This document shows positions 20,116 through 30,517 of a DNA stretch of 64,000 nucleotides, piece after piece. The DNA is from Macrocystis pyrifera. Its lineage: Eukaryota > Sar > Phaeophyceae > Laminariales > Laminariaceae. Positions within the stretch are counted from its first letter, which is position 1. The number at the start of each line of letters is the position of its first letter. The stretch spans positions 2,307,001 through 2,371,000 of the forward strand of contig JASSKH010000040.1 in assembly GCA_031763025.1 (NCBI GenBank). Reading direction: 5' to 3'. Under the pieces are notes generated by a model. It saw only the letters and a list, made by a program, of their open reading frames with translations. It was not told the DNA's origin and ran no database searches. A program made the translations under genes and the position numbers.

Positions 20116-22559
20116 GTCCGGCATGTAAGCGTCGAAGGAGTACAGTAGAGAGATATGGCATACTTTCTTGTAAAATACCCGCCTCAAGAGTTTGGTAGCG
20201 TCGATTGGCCCTTCAAGGGCGCGGCGGAATTTCACTCGGACAGACGTCGAGAAGGAGAGGGGGCGTGGGGATAGGCGGCGGGAGGGGCGAAGGCGGTGGC
20301 GACTATGGTTAGTACTGCTGCTACAAATACTAATTATAATAATGCAGCAGGCCCAGATCGCGAGTCTTGTCGCTCGCTTGCCGTGTGTTATTTGTGCTGT
20401 GCTTGAACGGGCATAGTAGGCGGAGGGGGGATAGGGCGAGAGGGGGGGGGGAGGGGGTGGGAGGGGTCTGGGGACGATTGGCTGGTTGATTGATTGATTG
20501 ATCGATGGATGCATGTTGCTTGTTTTTCTCACTTGTCTTTCCTTCCTCTTGTCGTACGGTAGTATCTATCGGCTGATCTTTCTTGATCGTTGTGACTCGA
20601 CCGATCGGTTTTACCAGTGTTTAGTTTTGTGATTCGACTACAACAGTATCGGTTTATACCCATGCTGAAGCGGGAGACGTGGGTGGGGGACGTGAGTCCC
20701 CCCCTCCCCCCCTCCCGCGTTATGCGTTGCCTGGCTACTCTACCCCCGTTGTATGCCCACGAACATTTTTTGCTGGAGAGCCCTGGTTCGCCCCGGCTAC
20801 ATGTACGTTTGATCTCTGGTTCGAGGGGAGCCTTAAGCCAGAGAGTTGCCGCTACATTTTTGGCGTGAGAACTTGTTTGTTGTGTCGGAGCGGTTAGACT
20901 CTTGGGTGCAACGGATTAGACGGTTTCGAGACGCCATCGCTTTCACGGTAACGTACTGATTCGGTGGTCCGAATTTTCGTTTCGGAATCTGCGTCTTTGC
21001 AGCCAGGACAGTGAGTGGTTAGAGAAGGGGGGGCGGGGGGGGGGGGGGCGCAGACGGTGACGATGGAGAAAGACGGCGGGAAGGGGGGGGGGGGGGAGCT
21101 AGGGACGCGAGTTGCTCTGAAATATGTTTATCTTTCACTTTTTCGCTTTTGGTTTGATTTGTTTGTTTTGGTTTGGTTTGGTTTGGTTTGGTTTTGTACC
21201 GAGCGGAGCAGTGTCCGATCACCTGGAGGAGGAGGGCGGGGGCACCGTCGTGGGAGTGGGGGTGAGAGGGCTTGTCGAGATCATTAGTGTTGCTGACAAC
21301 CATCGATTTATTTCGTCTGTTCTCGATTTTTTGTGTGGTCTGGTCATAGTATTAGTGATTGTTAATCTCGTGTTGATGTTGTTTCTTGTCTCTTTGGGGT
21401 GGCGGGAGCGCCGTAGTACCCGCTCGGATGGGGGTGCTTTTGAGTCGCGGACGTCGACCGGGGCCAAGACTTGGGGCTGGCATATCCATATTTGTTCGGA
21501 TGCCTCACGCGGGGGGGCGCCCGTCATCTTGGTGCTTGGTTTAGAGCTCCCGGGTGAAGAAATAAATACGGTGCGATTTCTCAACACGCGCAGTCTTTTT
21601 TCCCCTGTTTCCATTTTATATAGTCGTCGTAAATGAATGTGATCTACCTGGTATACATTTGAGTCAAGTTGCAGGCCTCTACTGCTTGCTCCCCGTGTTC
21701 AACTCTTTTTACATACGGATCACGGGAAAACATGTTCAACACTAACTCCAAGTAAAAAGGTTGTCCTCCAAGACAGAGGGGGCGCACTTTCAGCGGGGTG
21801 TACAGTCGAGTAGCAATATTAACATCAATGATAGTCGTATCAGTATTGATAGTACTGTAGTTAAAACATCTTGTTCCCCTGTGTCGATTGGGGTCTCTTG
21901 TGGCGAAATTTGATTTCGTGTCGGACGATATACCCGTTCAAGTCATTATTTCGTGTCTGAAGATTTTGAAGAAAAACAATAAATATTGGTATTTTCGGTA
22001 GGTTCTGTCTGCTTGCTGTAAAATACTACTGTACGTGTAGTTTAGTTTGGATTGTTGCAGCAGTAGTGTTCACTGTGTACCTTCGGGAATCTCCACAAAG
22101 TGCTGTTTCAATGTTGATAGGAACTCCGCACGCGCACGTGTGCTGCCCGCGTGCTGCATGCCGCATATCGTTCGAGCGTTGTAACAAACGAAGCAAAAAC
22201 AACAGAAGAACATCAAAAGGAAGGACATATCATTACTTGGCCTGGTGTAAATTTTATATATTCAGTCCACGAGCCGATCTTCGCGCGTGTGCGCGTGGAC
22301 TCTATCTAATAGCTATGCTTCCTCCTGTACCGCCACCAGAAGAAGCAGAAAACATTAATTCCGTTAAAAATTGGTTGTTTTTTTTCCTTATTGTTTTGTT
22401 GAAGGAAGTCGCACCAACCACCCGCAAGGCCGTGATTATTTTTCTTCAGCGCGATAACGACAATAACACCACCACGGCAGTGTTCATACTACAGCAACCA
22501 AAACAAAGGAGATACATAGATGCTGGTATAATAATGCAATGTTCATGTTGCTATTAATA
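20116..22559. other. No gene firmly recognised; one hydrophobic ORF
   Basis: A plus-strand frame of 170 codons (21124-21636) has a hydrophobic segment LCGLVIVLVIVNLVLMLFLV and begins in a TTTGG repeat. In unit 2 it is frameshifted at GCGGCGGGGGC (about 53146-53156). G runs lie near 20430-20460 and 21025-21095. An 80-codon frame from an ATG at 22315 is open in both units but shows no domain. Confidence 0.3.
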
Positions 22560-22768
22560 GGGGGGGCATATCTGTACGTAACGATGGCATATCGAAGTCT
22601 TTTCCAGAGACGCACAAGCTTGGTCTCAGTCTCCGCGTGCACGAAAGGAATAAAACTGCTCTTCTTCTATAGCTAAGCAAGCAACACACGTGATTACCAA
22701 CGATTGCCGACTTAAAGGGCAGACCTGTCTAGGGATACAAAGTGTCTCGCAACCTTGACCATAACAAG

Positions 22769-22786
22769 TGGCGTCGTCGGCAGGAC
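22769..22786 (+). other. Primer-binding site of the gypsy element
   Basis: TGGCGTCGTCGGCAGGAC starts with TGG, as needed to pair with a tRNA CCA end, and lies two bases after the LTR end ACA. Unit 2: 54402-54419. The GTG at 22768 that opens the following frame overlaps this site and is not a credible start codon. Confidence 0.6.
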
Positions 22787-23796
22787 AAAATACCACCGTC
22801 GACCGCCGTCCTGGCTTGGGGGCTTTTTCACCCCCCGCCAACGCCGCTTTCGCTTCGGTTTTCGTCGTTCCCTCCGGGAGCGACCAGGGCTCTGCAGAAG
22901 CCCCCGCTGCAGCGATGATTATCGCCCAGCGCGCTCCTCTCCCGACGAGCACTCTACAGGTCGAAGATTCCGTCGTGAGCACTGCTCCGGCCCCGTCTTC
23001 CGTCTCAGGCCAGGGCTCTGCAAAAGCCCCCGCTGCAGCGATGATTGTCGCCCAGCGCGCTCCTCTCCCGACGAGCACTTTACAGGTCGAAGATTCCGTC
23101 GTGAGCACTGCTCCGGCCGCATCTTCCCTCTCAGGCCAGGGCTCTGCAGAAGCCCCCGCTGCAGCGACGATTGTCGCCCAGCGCGCTCCTCCCCCGACGA
23201 GCACTTTACGGGGAAAAGATTCCGCTGTGGTCACTGATCCGGCCGCGTCTACCCCATCGCCGCCTGGCAACCCGGCGCCTCCGAACGTTTTGCCGTCTTC
23301 AGGCCGCATCTCAACTCGGACGCGCCGACGAACAGCCGCCGCCGCTGGCACCGTGCCGCCTGCTGTGAATTATTGCTTCGGGCCCGGCGGGGCTCCTACA
23401 CCATCAGCCCGGCGTGCTATCACCCCGCCGCGAGCCCCACGGCCGCGACCGCCCGCACCCGTCGTTTTGGCCCTGACTCCTGTCGCCTCGTCCGTCGCGA
23501 CGGTACCCATCCCGTCCGGCCTCGACCGGACCGAGCCCGTGGGAACTCCTCTTTTACGACTTCCGCCGCCAACTGACGCACCTCCCGTCATCTCGACCGA
23601 CTTGGACGCCCTCGGCGCAGCTGCCGAGTTTCAGTTTGGCGATTCCGCAGCGCCCTATTCGCACGCCGACTGGGCTCGGGAACAACAGGCTAAGCCCACG
23701 TGCAACGCCGCCATGCGCTACATAGCCCTTGGCCAACCGGAAGTTTTGCCAGACGACTTTTCATCGGGTTTCCCTTCCCACCAGCGCCCTCCCTGA
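22787..23796 (+). pseudogene. Gag-like leader fused to the pre-integrase linker of pol
   Basis: An open frame rich in Ala, Pro, Ser and Thr without zinc knuckles. Three 42-residue repeats (QGSAEAPAAAMIIAQRAP...) occupy 22882-23259; unit 2 has two. From about 23630 the frame passes into the linker that precedes integrase in this family (SHADWAREQQAKPTC), so an in-frame deletion joined the two. A TGA at 23794-23796 interrupts the frame, which then continues into the integrase. The same TGA is in unit 2. Confidence 0.65.
22882..23259 (+). repeat. 126-bp tandem repeat in the gypsy leader, three copies
   Basis: Copies begin at 22882, 23008 and 23134, exactly 126 bp apart, each starting GRCCAGGGCTCTGCA. 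The first two are closest and the third is diverged. Unit 2 has two copies (54515, 54641), fitting unequal exchange or slippage without a frame change. Confidence 0.9.
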
Positions 23797-25832
23797 TCGG
23801 AGGTTCAGGAGCTGGCCAACAAAAACCGCTTGCACACCACCGACGCGGGCATCGTTCTACTTGTCCGACAGCCGTCCCCCCCCCCTGCGTTGGATACGCC
23901 ACGCCCGGTGGGTCGTACGACCTGCTTATTAAACAACGAGCCTATTCGCGTTTTTGTTCCGCTGCTCATGCGCCCCTGGGTCATGCAGGCTTGCCATTCC
24001 ACGGCTTCCTGCCACCTAGGAACCGCGCGCACCCTACGTATGCTCGAACGTTTCTACTGGTGGATCGGCATGAGCATCTGCACCCAGTGGTGGCTACGCA
24101 ACTGCTTAAAGAGCCAAGCACGGAAAACGTCGCGGCAGACGGTCCGGTGGCCCTCCATCACGTTGCCCTTGCCAGAAGGTCCCGGCATCGCCGTCAGCAT
24201 CGACTATTTCGGCCCCCTCCCGGTGACGCCTCGAGGTAATACCTACATATTACTTTTCACTGATCGTTTCAGCCGCCGAGCTGACATGTACGCCGTCACA
24301 GCGGCCGAGTTCACCGCTGAGGGCACGGCGAACATTCTCATCAACCGGTATATCCCTCTTTGGGGGTGCCCGCGCAGCATCTGCTCCAAGCTTTCGCACG
24401 CCGTATATCAGCTTCTCGGGGTTCGAAAAATTGCCACCAGCTCTTACCACCCGAACGGCAACGGTGGGGTGAAACGTGTAAACCACACGATGGCCCAGAT
24501 GTTGGCAACGGTCGTCAACGAGCTCCAAAAAAACTGGGATGAACAGCTCCCTCACGTCGAATTTGCGTACAAGAATTCCGTCAGTGCCGCCACGGGTCTG
24601 GCTCCCAACGAGGTACATATGGGTCGGCTTCCACGCCCCCCTCTCACGATTTTCGAGCGTGCTGGAGCCGCCGGCCACCAGAGCTTGGCCCGCGACCACC
24701 GCGCCTACTGTGACTTGGTGACGGACCGCCAGCAGCGCGCGTACGATATCATTCGAGAACACCACGCCCTCACTGTCGCTCGCGTGAACCGCCGCAACTC
24801 CGCCCTCTCCGACGCTCTGCGTCCGGTCCCCAAGTTTGACGTTGGCGGTTGGGTGTGAGTGTACAATACGGCGGCCACCATCCGCCAGGGCGCGAAACCA
24901 GACACGGACACCAAGGTCCTCAAGGCCAAACTCTCACTCAACTGGACGGGCCCCTACAAAGTTCTCGCAGTGGCCCCTCCTCCTCAGCGGGCACCCCGGA
25001 TGGCTCTCCTCTCGGAGCAAAGCTCCTGTATTTGGATCTTCCTTCCGATATGCCCGGCGCTGAGGATCGCCGGCGCGTACCTGTCCAACGCTGCAAGCCC
25101 TGTGCCAACCCCCACGACCGTGGCGACATGCCGAAGTATTTGCCGGCGGGGTTGACGCAATACGTGCTCAACAATTTCTCCAAGAAATCCCCTCCGTGCC
25201 ACGTCACCGAGGACGACGTTTCGATCCCTCTTGAAGGACTCGAAGTGGAAAAGATTACTGGACATCAATCGGTTAGAGGTCGAGGTGGCGTCATCGCGGT
25301 GATGTACGAGACGCACTGGACAGGACTATCCCGGCCATCCTGGGAACGGGAAATGGACCTTCAGCTTTCTCGCCACGCAGGTTTGCGCTACTGGGCCGGC
25401 ACCCCGAACCAACACCGCCAAACCAACCGCCAGTACCGCCGAATGAGAATTGGCGCGGCACAACGGGAGCTTTCTCGGAGTAACGGCGAGCGGTTTCTGG
25501 CACCCGGCTATGGCTGCGTATTGCACGCCGATTGGCTCCGCCGATACAGCAACACTGTACTTCCCAACGGGGCCCACTTTTGGTACAAGGGCGACGACGG
25601 TCTGTGGTGGCTCGGGAAAATCATTGCAACTACACCAACGGATGGAGTATATTTGGTTTGATTTTTGGACGACCCGGGACCAATCAAGCTTCCCCTTTCT
25701 CCGGCGCTCTACACGACTTCGACGAGAGCTGTACGAGGTTCTTGGTGTCTTCAAATTCACTTGGCTAGCGCGTTTGCACGGGGGGTCCAGCGTAACGTAG
25801 ATGAATCTCGAGGTGCCGCCGTGGATAGCTGA
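23797..25832 (+). pseudogene. Dead Ty3/gypsy integrase with chromodomain-like tail
   Basis: Zinc-binding region: HSTASCH near 23995, but CLKSQ (24103-24117) has Ser where the family has the last Cys. Core: the first catalytic Asp is present in SIDYFGP (24202). About eight residues that should carry the second Asp are missing between 24381 and 24382. The catalytic Glu is Lys (AAA, 24472-24474, in GGVKR). The GPY-like segment NWTGPYKVLAV and a chromodomain-like stretch (VMYETHWTGLSRPSWERE) follow. TGA at 24856-24858, a frameshift near 24975 and TGA at 25659-25661 break it further. The frame then runs to TGA at 25830-25832. Unit 2 shares all three active-site lesions and the last stop. Confidence 0.85.
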
Positions 25833-26323
25833 TTTTCGCTTCTTGACTGCACTCGATATTTATTTATTTTGGGTCGTCGCTTGGACTTTGGGGGATGATT
25901 TTTTGTCTGCCTGATATGTTTCTGATGTGTTTTCCTTTTTTTGGGGCTGGGTTGGGCATGTGTTTTTGCGTATTTTGTCCTGCCTACCCCCCCGCTCAGT
26001 GTCGGGACTGGTCTGGGCACTCGGCCGCTCAAATTTCGGCCCAGGACGCGCTTTCAGAGTTGTGGACTGGGTTTAGGTGGTTCTTGCCGTCTTCTGTGTT
26101 ACTTTTCTTTTCATTCCCGTACTCACTTTTCGCTTTTCCATGCATCTTCCTCGCCTACCCCCCCGTGCGGGCGGCATGGCGATGGCTTTCATTGACGATT
26201 TCTTCCTGCCCCTTAAGGCTAGGTCTTCCCTTTATTTTTTTACGTACTTTACCGGCTTCCTTGCCTCGCCGTTCAGAGGTGTGGGAGCGGGTTTTGAGGA
26301 GCCGCATTTTCGCTCATGTTCTA

Positions 26324-26428
26324 TTACGGGGGTCCATAGTTAATAGGACCTATGGTATACATAAAAAACTATATAATTAACTATTTTTCCTGACAAATTT
26401 TGGTCCCATTAACTATGGATCCCCGTAA
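26324..26428. mobile_element. MITE, third copy, nested in the gypsy 3' region
   Basis: 105 bp, TTACGGGGGTCCATAG to CTATGGATCCCCGTAA, flanked by TA on both sides. The best-preserved inverted ends of the family in this unit. Unit 2 copy: 57834-57938. Confidence 0.85.
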
Positions 26429-26671
26429 TAATTCGTGGAATCGGTGTTTCCACGAAATTCCCATAATTCTGCATATACGGCTCATCAGAGTGGGCTAGTG
26501 TTATGATACTGCTTTGTTTGAGGTTGAAAGCCTTGTCAAGTGCGTCACGTCGGGTTTGATTTGTCGTATGATACTGCTACGCTTTGGTTCTAGATAGTCC
26601 TTCACTTTCTGTTTCTCAGTCTTTTTGGAACAACACTACTAAACTACTGTACACATTGTCGGATGGCAAGC

Positions 26672-26729
<58 letters not shown>

Positions 26730-26830
26730 TTAAAATAAATAAATAACAATAATAACAATTAAAAAAAAAAATAACATAACAATAATAACAATGATAAAAA
26801 AAAATAACGATAATAACAAATAATAATAAT
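26672..26830 (+). repeat. (AAT)n microsatellite, degenerate right half
   Basis: AAT repeats followed by AAC-interspersed and poly-A stretches. Unit 2 copy: 58184-58376. Confidence 0.95.
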
Positions 26831-26939
26831 ATCAATCTCCCGAGTTCCCCGAGCAAAGCTTCTGGAAGAGCTTTCTCGAAGGATGCGGGGATTTCGACTA
26901 TATGGGTAGGCGTGTTGGTTCCGGGGACATGGTATCCAC

Positions 26940-26940
<1 letters not shown>
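26831..26940 (-). other. 110-bp unique island between two AAT arrays
   Basis: Identical base for base in both units (58377-58486) although both flanking arrays differ greatly in length. On the minus strand one frame reads HIVEIPASFEKALPEALL, which looks protein-like, but the frame is open into the repeats and there is no start or splice evidence. Possibly an exon relic or the unique core of a repeat family. Confidence 0.4.
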
Positions 26941-27163
<223 letters not shown>

Positions 27164-27989
27164 GTAGTTAGATACCTGGTATGAAATAGCCCCATTCTCA
27201 GCTTTTTAGCAGCATTTATTTGCAACAAGAATGGGTAGGCAGGGCTACTCTCTCCTATTATTATTAAATTATGAATACCGTATACGTAGTAATTAGCGGC
27301 ACAGATAGTCAAATACATTCATACATTATTTGAGAACAAAAATTGGGTATAAATAAACGAGTGCTATTTATTGCTCGTTAATATCCTGTCCCTATTCTAC
27401 GTTGTAGTGAAAAAAAAGCGATACCTACTTTAATTGTCAATGCTGATGGAGAACCCAAAAAACAGAAAGAGAAATTATTTAAAAGCCTCGGCCGCTTGAT
27501 TATTCAACTGAACAGCCTCTCAGTCGCTTCGCTCTCTCTCGGCTTGAAAATCTTCAGTATTTAGAATGAAAAGAAAAGCGAAATAAGATACGAGTACAGT
27601 ACGAATACCTTCCGAAGTCGTGAGACAATAAGATTTTATTATTATTGTGCTTGCCTTCTGACAAAATAGCGTAGATGCCTTCATCATGTTGAAAAAATAC
27701 TGAAAGGTTGAGGTTCGGGATCATCGCCCAATCAGAAGTATCAACAGGCAAGCACAAACCTCAAAACTTCAAATAAATGTGAAATACCGTTGAGGATTCA
27801 TGAAAAGGCGCGAAAAGAGAAACATCGTCCCCCCCCCCCCCCCGCACCCGCACCCCGCACGACGGCAGGCAAAACAAAACAACCAACCACCACCCTTCCG
27901 CCCCCCGAGAGTAGGAAACGAAAGTCTCGCATCTTCAGAGAAAAGCAGCAGCAGCGAGAACACACAGCAGCAGCAGCACCGCCCCAAGC
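27164..27989. other. Upstream region of the SNARE-like gene
   Basis: No ORF of note. A C run of about 15 (27829-27843) and CAG repeats (27945-27980) precede the ATG at 27990. The 5' UTR and promoter of the gene probably lie here. No TATA or CCAAT element stands out. Confidence 0.4.
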
Positions 27990-28028
27990 ATGGCAGACCA
28001 CGACTCGGCAGACCGTGGTCGCCAACTG
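27990..28028 (+). CDS. SNARE-like gene, first coding exon
   Basis: ATG in a strong context (AGCATGG) starts MADHDSADRGRQL and meets GTGAGTGA, a consensus donor, after 13 codons in phase 0. Identical in unit 2 (59568-59606). It can join in phase to the exon beginning at 29101. A small extra exon from 28332 (after TTTTGTGTCACAG) is possible, but its frame ends at a TAG and no phase-compatible donor was found. Confidence 0.5.
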
Positions 28029-29100
28029 GTGAGTGAATGCTGCCTCTCGGCAGTGATTTGAGATGATGATGCTCGGTGCACATTCATTGTCTGCCCGTGT
28101 ATGAACGTGTGAACGAGGCACAAACTTGCTTTTTTGTTGTATGTTGTTGGTGGTTGTTTGCTCTGTAGCCGTGTTCTCGCATCTTCATGTCTCTCGCCCA
28201 CGCGTGAAGTCGATGCCCCAACAACAACAAGAAGAGTTGTTTTGAACGCGCGTGCGAGCTTGCATGTGCTTCATGCTGTTGTTGCTGTGGGAGTTTCCTC
28301 TCCTCTCATCTAAAATATTTTGTGTCACAGGTGCAAGAAATTCTGAAATCGTATATATATATGCCCACCCCAATGCCCCGTAGGCGTCTCATGTCTGAGA
28401 GGCACGGATAGGACAAGCGCTTCGCCGCCCGTGCGCGGATTCGGCTCTGGGTTTGTTTGCTTTGCGGCCTCGTTACTCTGTTGGTTCAGTTTCTTCTCCT
28501 CGTTTCCTTCACGTACTCGTACGTAGATTGTCGCCTCGGTTAGGCTCTTTCGAATCTCCACGAGGCCCATCATTCTTTTGTTTGTTCTTCATCTTTTTTT
28601 CGGTTGCTGGCGCCTCTGATGCTCATCCGTCTTCATTCATTTCGCTCTCAGACGTGCGCGCGCCTGTCACGCAAGGGCGTATATTACATGGTCCGCATGT
28701 GCACACCCCACCCCGCCTCTATCGCGCATATCTCATCTCCCTCCGCCGTGCGGTTTGCGGTGTGGTGTCGTCAAGACAGGGGTCTACAGGCCCACTCGAC
28801 TTTGTTCGTGAAAAAGAGTCACGAATCAAACACACCACGGCCGTACATTCAGTGATCGATTTCCAGAAGACGACAAAGATGGGGCCCTCTGTTTAGCTTT
28901 GTCACGCTAGTTTACGTGACAGTATTTCGTACTGGGATGGGTATGCACTAGCACCATGCATGAGGAAAACAATGCGATGACGAATGATCCCGTAACCCCG
29001 TAGACATACCTGGCATTCACACTCAGGCAATTCCATCCTCCCGCCCCCCTGCCTCTGCTGCTATATACCGCCCTGTGATTGATGCGCTGCCCATGGTCAG

Positions 29101-29329
29101 TATCCGCTGGCGGGAACGCAGCTCCGCCCGAGGCCGGCCCCGCCATCCCGTTACGTCGAGGACAGCAGCAGCAGCAGCTTCAGCAGTCCCGCCCCCAGCG
29201 CATGCACCATCAGCGACGGCGGGGAGGAACAACACTACCCATATTTCGACATCAGCAACACTAGCATCAACATTGACTACGATACACCTAGATTCTGCAA
29301 CAATAGCAGCAGCAACAACAACGACCGCC

Positions 29330-29368
<39 letters not shown>

Positions 29369-29913
29369 CATGTTCTGCCGAGCACGGTATCCAGCACGGG
29401 AGCGCCGTAGGCTTTGGTATCGGTGGCAGCGGCGGTGGCGGCGTCGGCGGCGGCGGCGGTGGTGACGGTGAAAGCAGCAGCAAAGGTGGCATGATGGCAG
29501 GATCTTCATCCTCCTCCTCGAGGGTCGATCGCGATAGTACCAACAACACCGGCGATATGAGTAACATGGAATCGCGGTCGCGCTGGCCATCCTCGCCGGT
29601 TGTCTCGGCGCTGCACGAGAGGGAAGAGCGCGCGTTGAGCGATGTCGAGCAGAGGCTTTCTTGCGGCGTTGGAGGCGACGCGGTAGACGTGGATCACGAC
29701 GAAGGGGGTAGGGCATCACCTTCATCGTCAGTGTTAGCGTCATCGCCATTGTTGTGCGGTGAAAATGGCGGAGCCAGTTCCGTTGGAGATCATGAGGAGG
29801 AGGAGGAGGAGGAGGAAGACGGGAAGGTGGATAAGGCCGTCGATGAGGTCTTCGCACTCATTGAGCAAGGCCAAGAGACCCAAGAGAACATCATTCAGGG
29901 TGTGGCAGAGCAG
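29101..29913 (+). CDS. SNARE-like gene, large Ser/Gly/acidic exon
   Basis: 271 codons open in one frame from the acceptor CATGGTCAG to the donor CAG|GTCAGG, phase 0 at both ends. It starts YPLAGTQL and runs through poly-Ser, EEQHYPYFDISN, a Gly run, a second Ser run and an EEEEEEEE run. It ends with the predicted helix KAVDEVFALIEQGQETQENI that begins the SNARE-type motif. In unit 2 (60677-61516) the exon is 27 bp longer, so all net length change is in whole codons, although homopolymers nearby vary freely. The low-complexity part is probably disordered. Confidence 0.6.
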
Positions 29914-30439
29914 GTCAGGGGCTGAACGCATGATACTATACTACGACAACTATACAGCTGCAATCTACCATACCACTCCGTCCCGCAATATAAGGATATT
30001 TTGGATTCAATATTAATATGTAAACGCCACTTATATTTAGGAACAGAACTGTACCTAGTACCACTCTGGACGGAAATGTAAGGACCGTTTTATTTACATT
30101 TTTAATGTTTAAACGATCCTTATATTCACGTCCAGATTGGTGTCTATTAATAGATACATTATCAATGGTGCTGCTTGGCTTGCAACGTGGGGGGGGCGTT
30201 TTGGGTGGTTTGATTGCTCGATACTGATTGTTGGGTGCTGAGAGCTGAGGTTTGAGATGAGCTCTTGTGATGGCTCTCAATCGCCGATTCGTCTAACCGA
30301 TCCCCTTGCCCCCCGCCAACTGCTGTTTTCAACACACCGCTCGTATGCCATCGTACAGTCTTATTCCATTTTTTTTTTTCTTGTATCGGTGCCTCTGTCT
30401 GACTGTCTGTTCTGCTTCGTGTGTTGTATGCCGCAATAG

Positions 30440-30517
30440 GCGGAGAAGATCCAGCGAGTCGGGCGCCAAATGGCCCAGGACGCCCAGCAAGCCCTCGAGA
30501 TTGTCCACCACGAGAAG
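30440..30517 (+). CDS. SNARE-like gene, exon with Qb-SNARE-like motif
   Basis: 26 codons between CCGCAATAG and the donor GTGAGAGC, phase 0 on both sides. Joined to the previous exon it gives ...GVAEQ|AEKIQRVGRQMAQ... The pattern hydrophobic-xEQxEx(I/L)xR(I/V)xxxMxQ matches the zero-layer region of Qb SNAREs of the SNAP-25 type: the Gln in EQ at layer 0, with Ile, Val and Met at +4, +7 and +11. SNAREs drive vesicle fusion on the cytosolic face of membranes. The exon is identical in unit 2 (62036-62113). Later exons, including any Qc motif, were not identified. The family call rests on pattern, not alignment. Confidence 0.5.

Larger units (their letters stand above)
22560..26640 (+). mobile_element. 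Internally deleted Ty3/gypsy retrotransposon
   Basis: Order: partial 5' LTR (22560-22766, ending ACA), AG spacer, primer-binding site, gag-like leader, then directly the integrase and chromodomain-like part of pol ending at 25832, an A/T-rich 3' region with a nested MITE, and a 3' LTR fragment from 26499. Protease, reverse transcriptase and RNase H are absent. LTR parts match the 4177-4456 fragment. The element cannot be autonomous and its integrase is also dead. Unit 2 copy: 54192-58150. Confidence 0.85.

Noticed and set aside
22768-22770. GTG as the gag start codon
   Set aside because: It overlaps the primer-binding site; the true gag start is not identifiable.
25895-26380. 161-codon hydrophobic ORF
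   Set aside because: 3' non-coding part of the gypsy element running into the MITE.
28453-28896. 147-codon ORF in the SNARE-like gene's first intron
   Set aside because: Begins at TTG, has no domain, and fits neither the phase nor the splice sites of the flanking exons.
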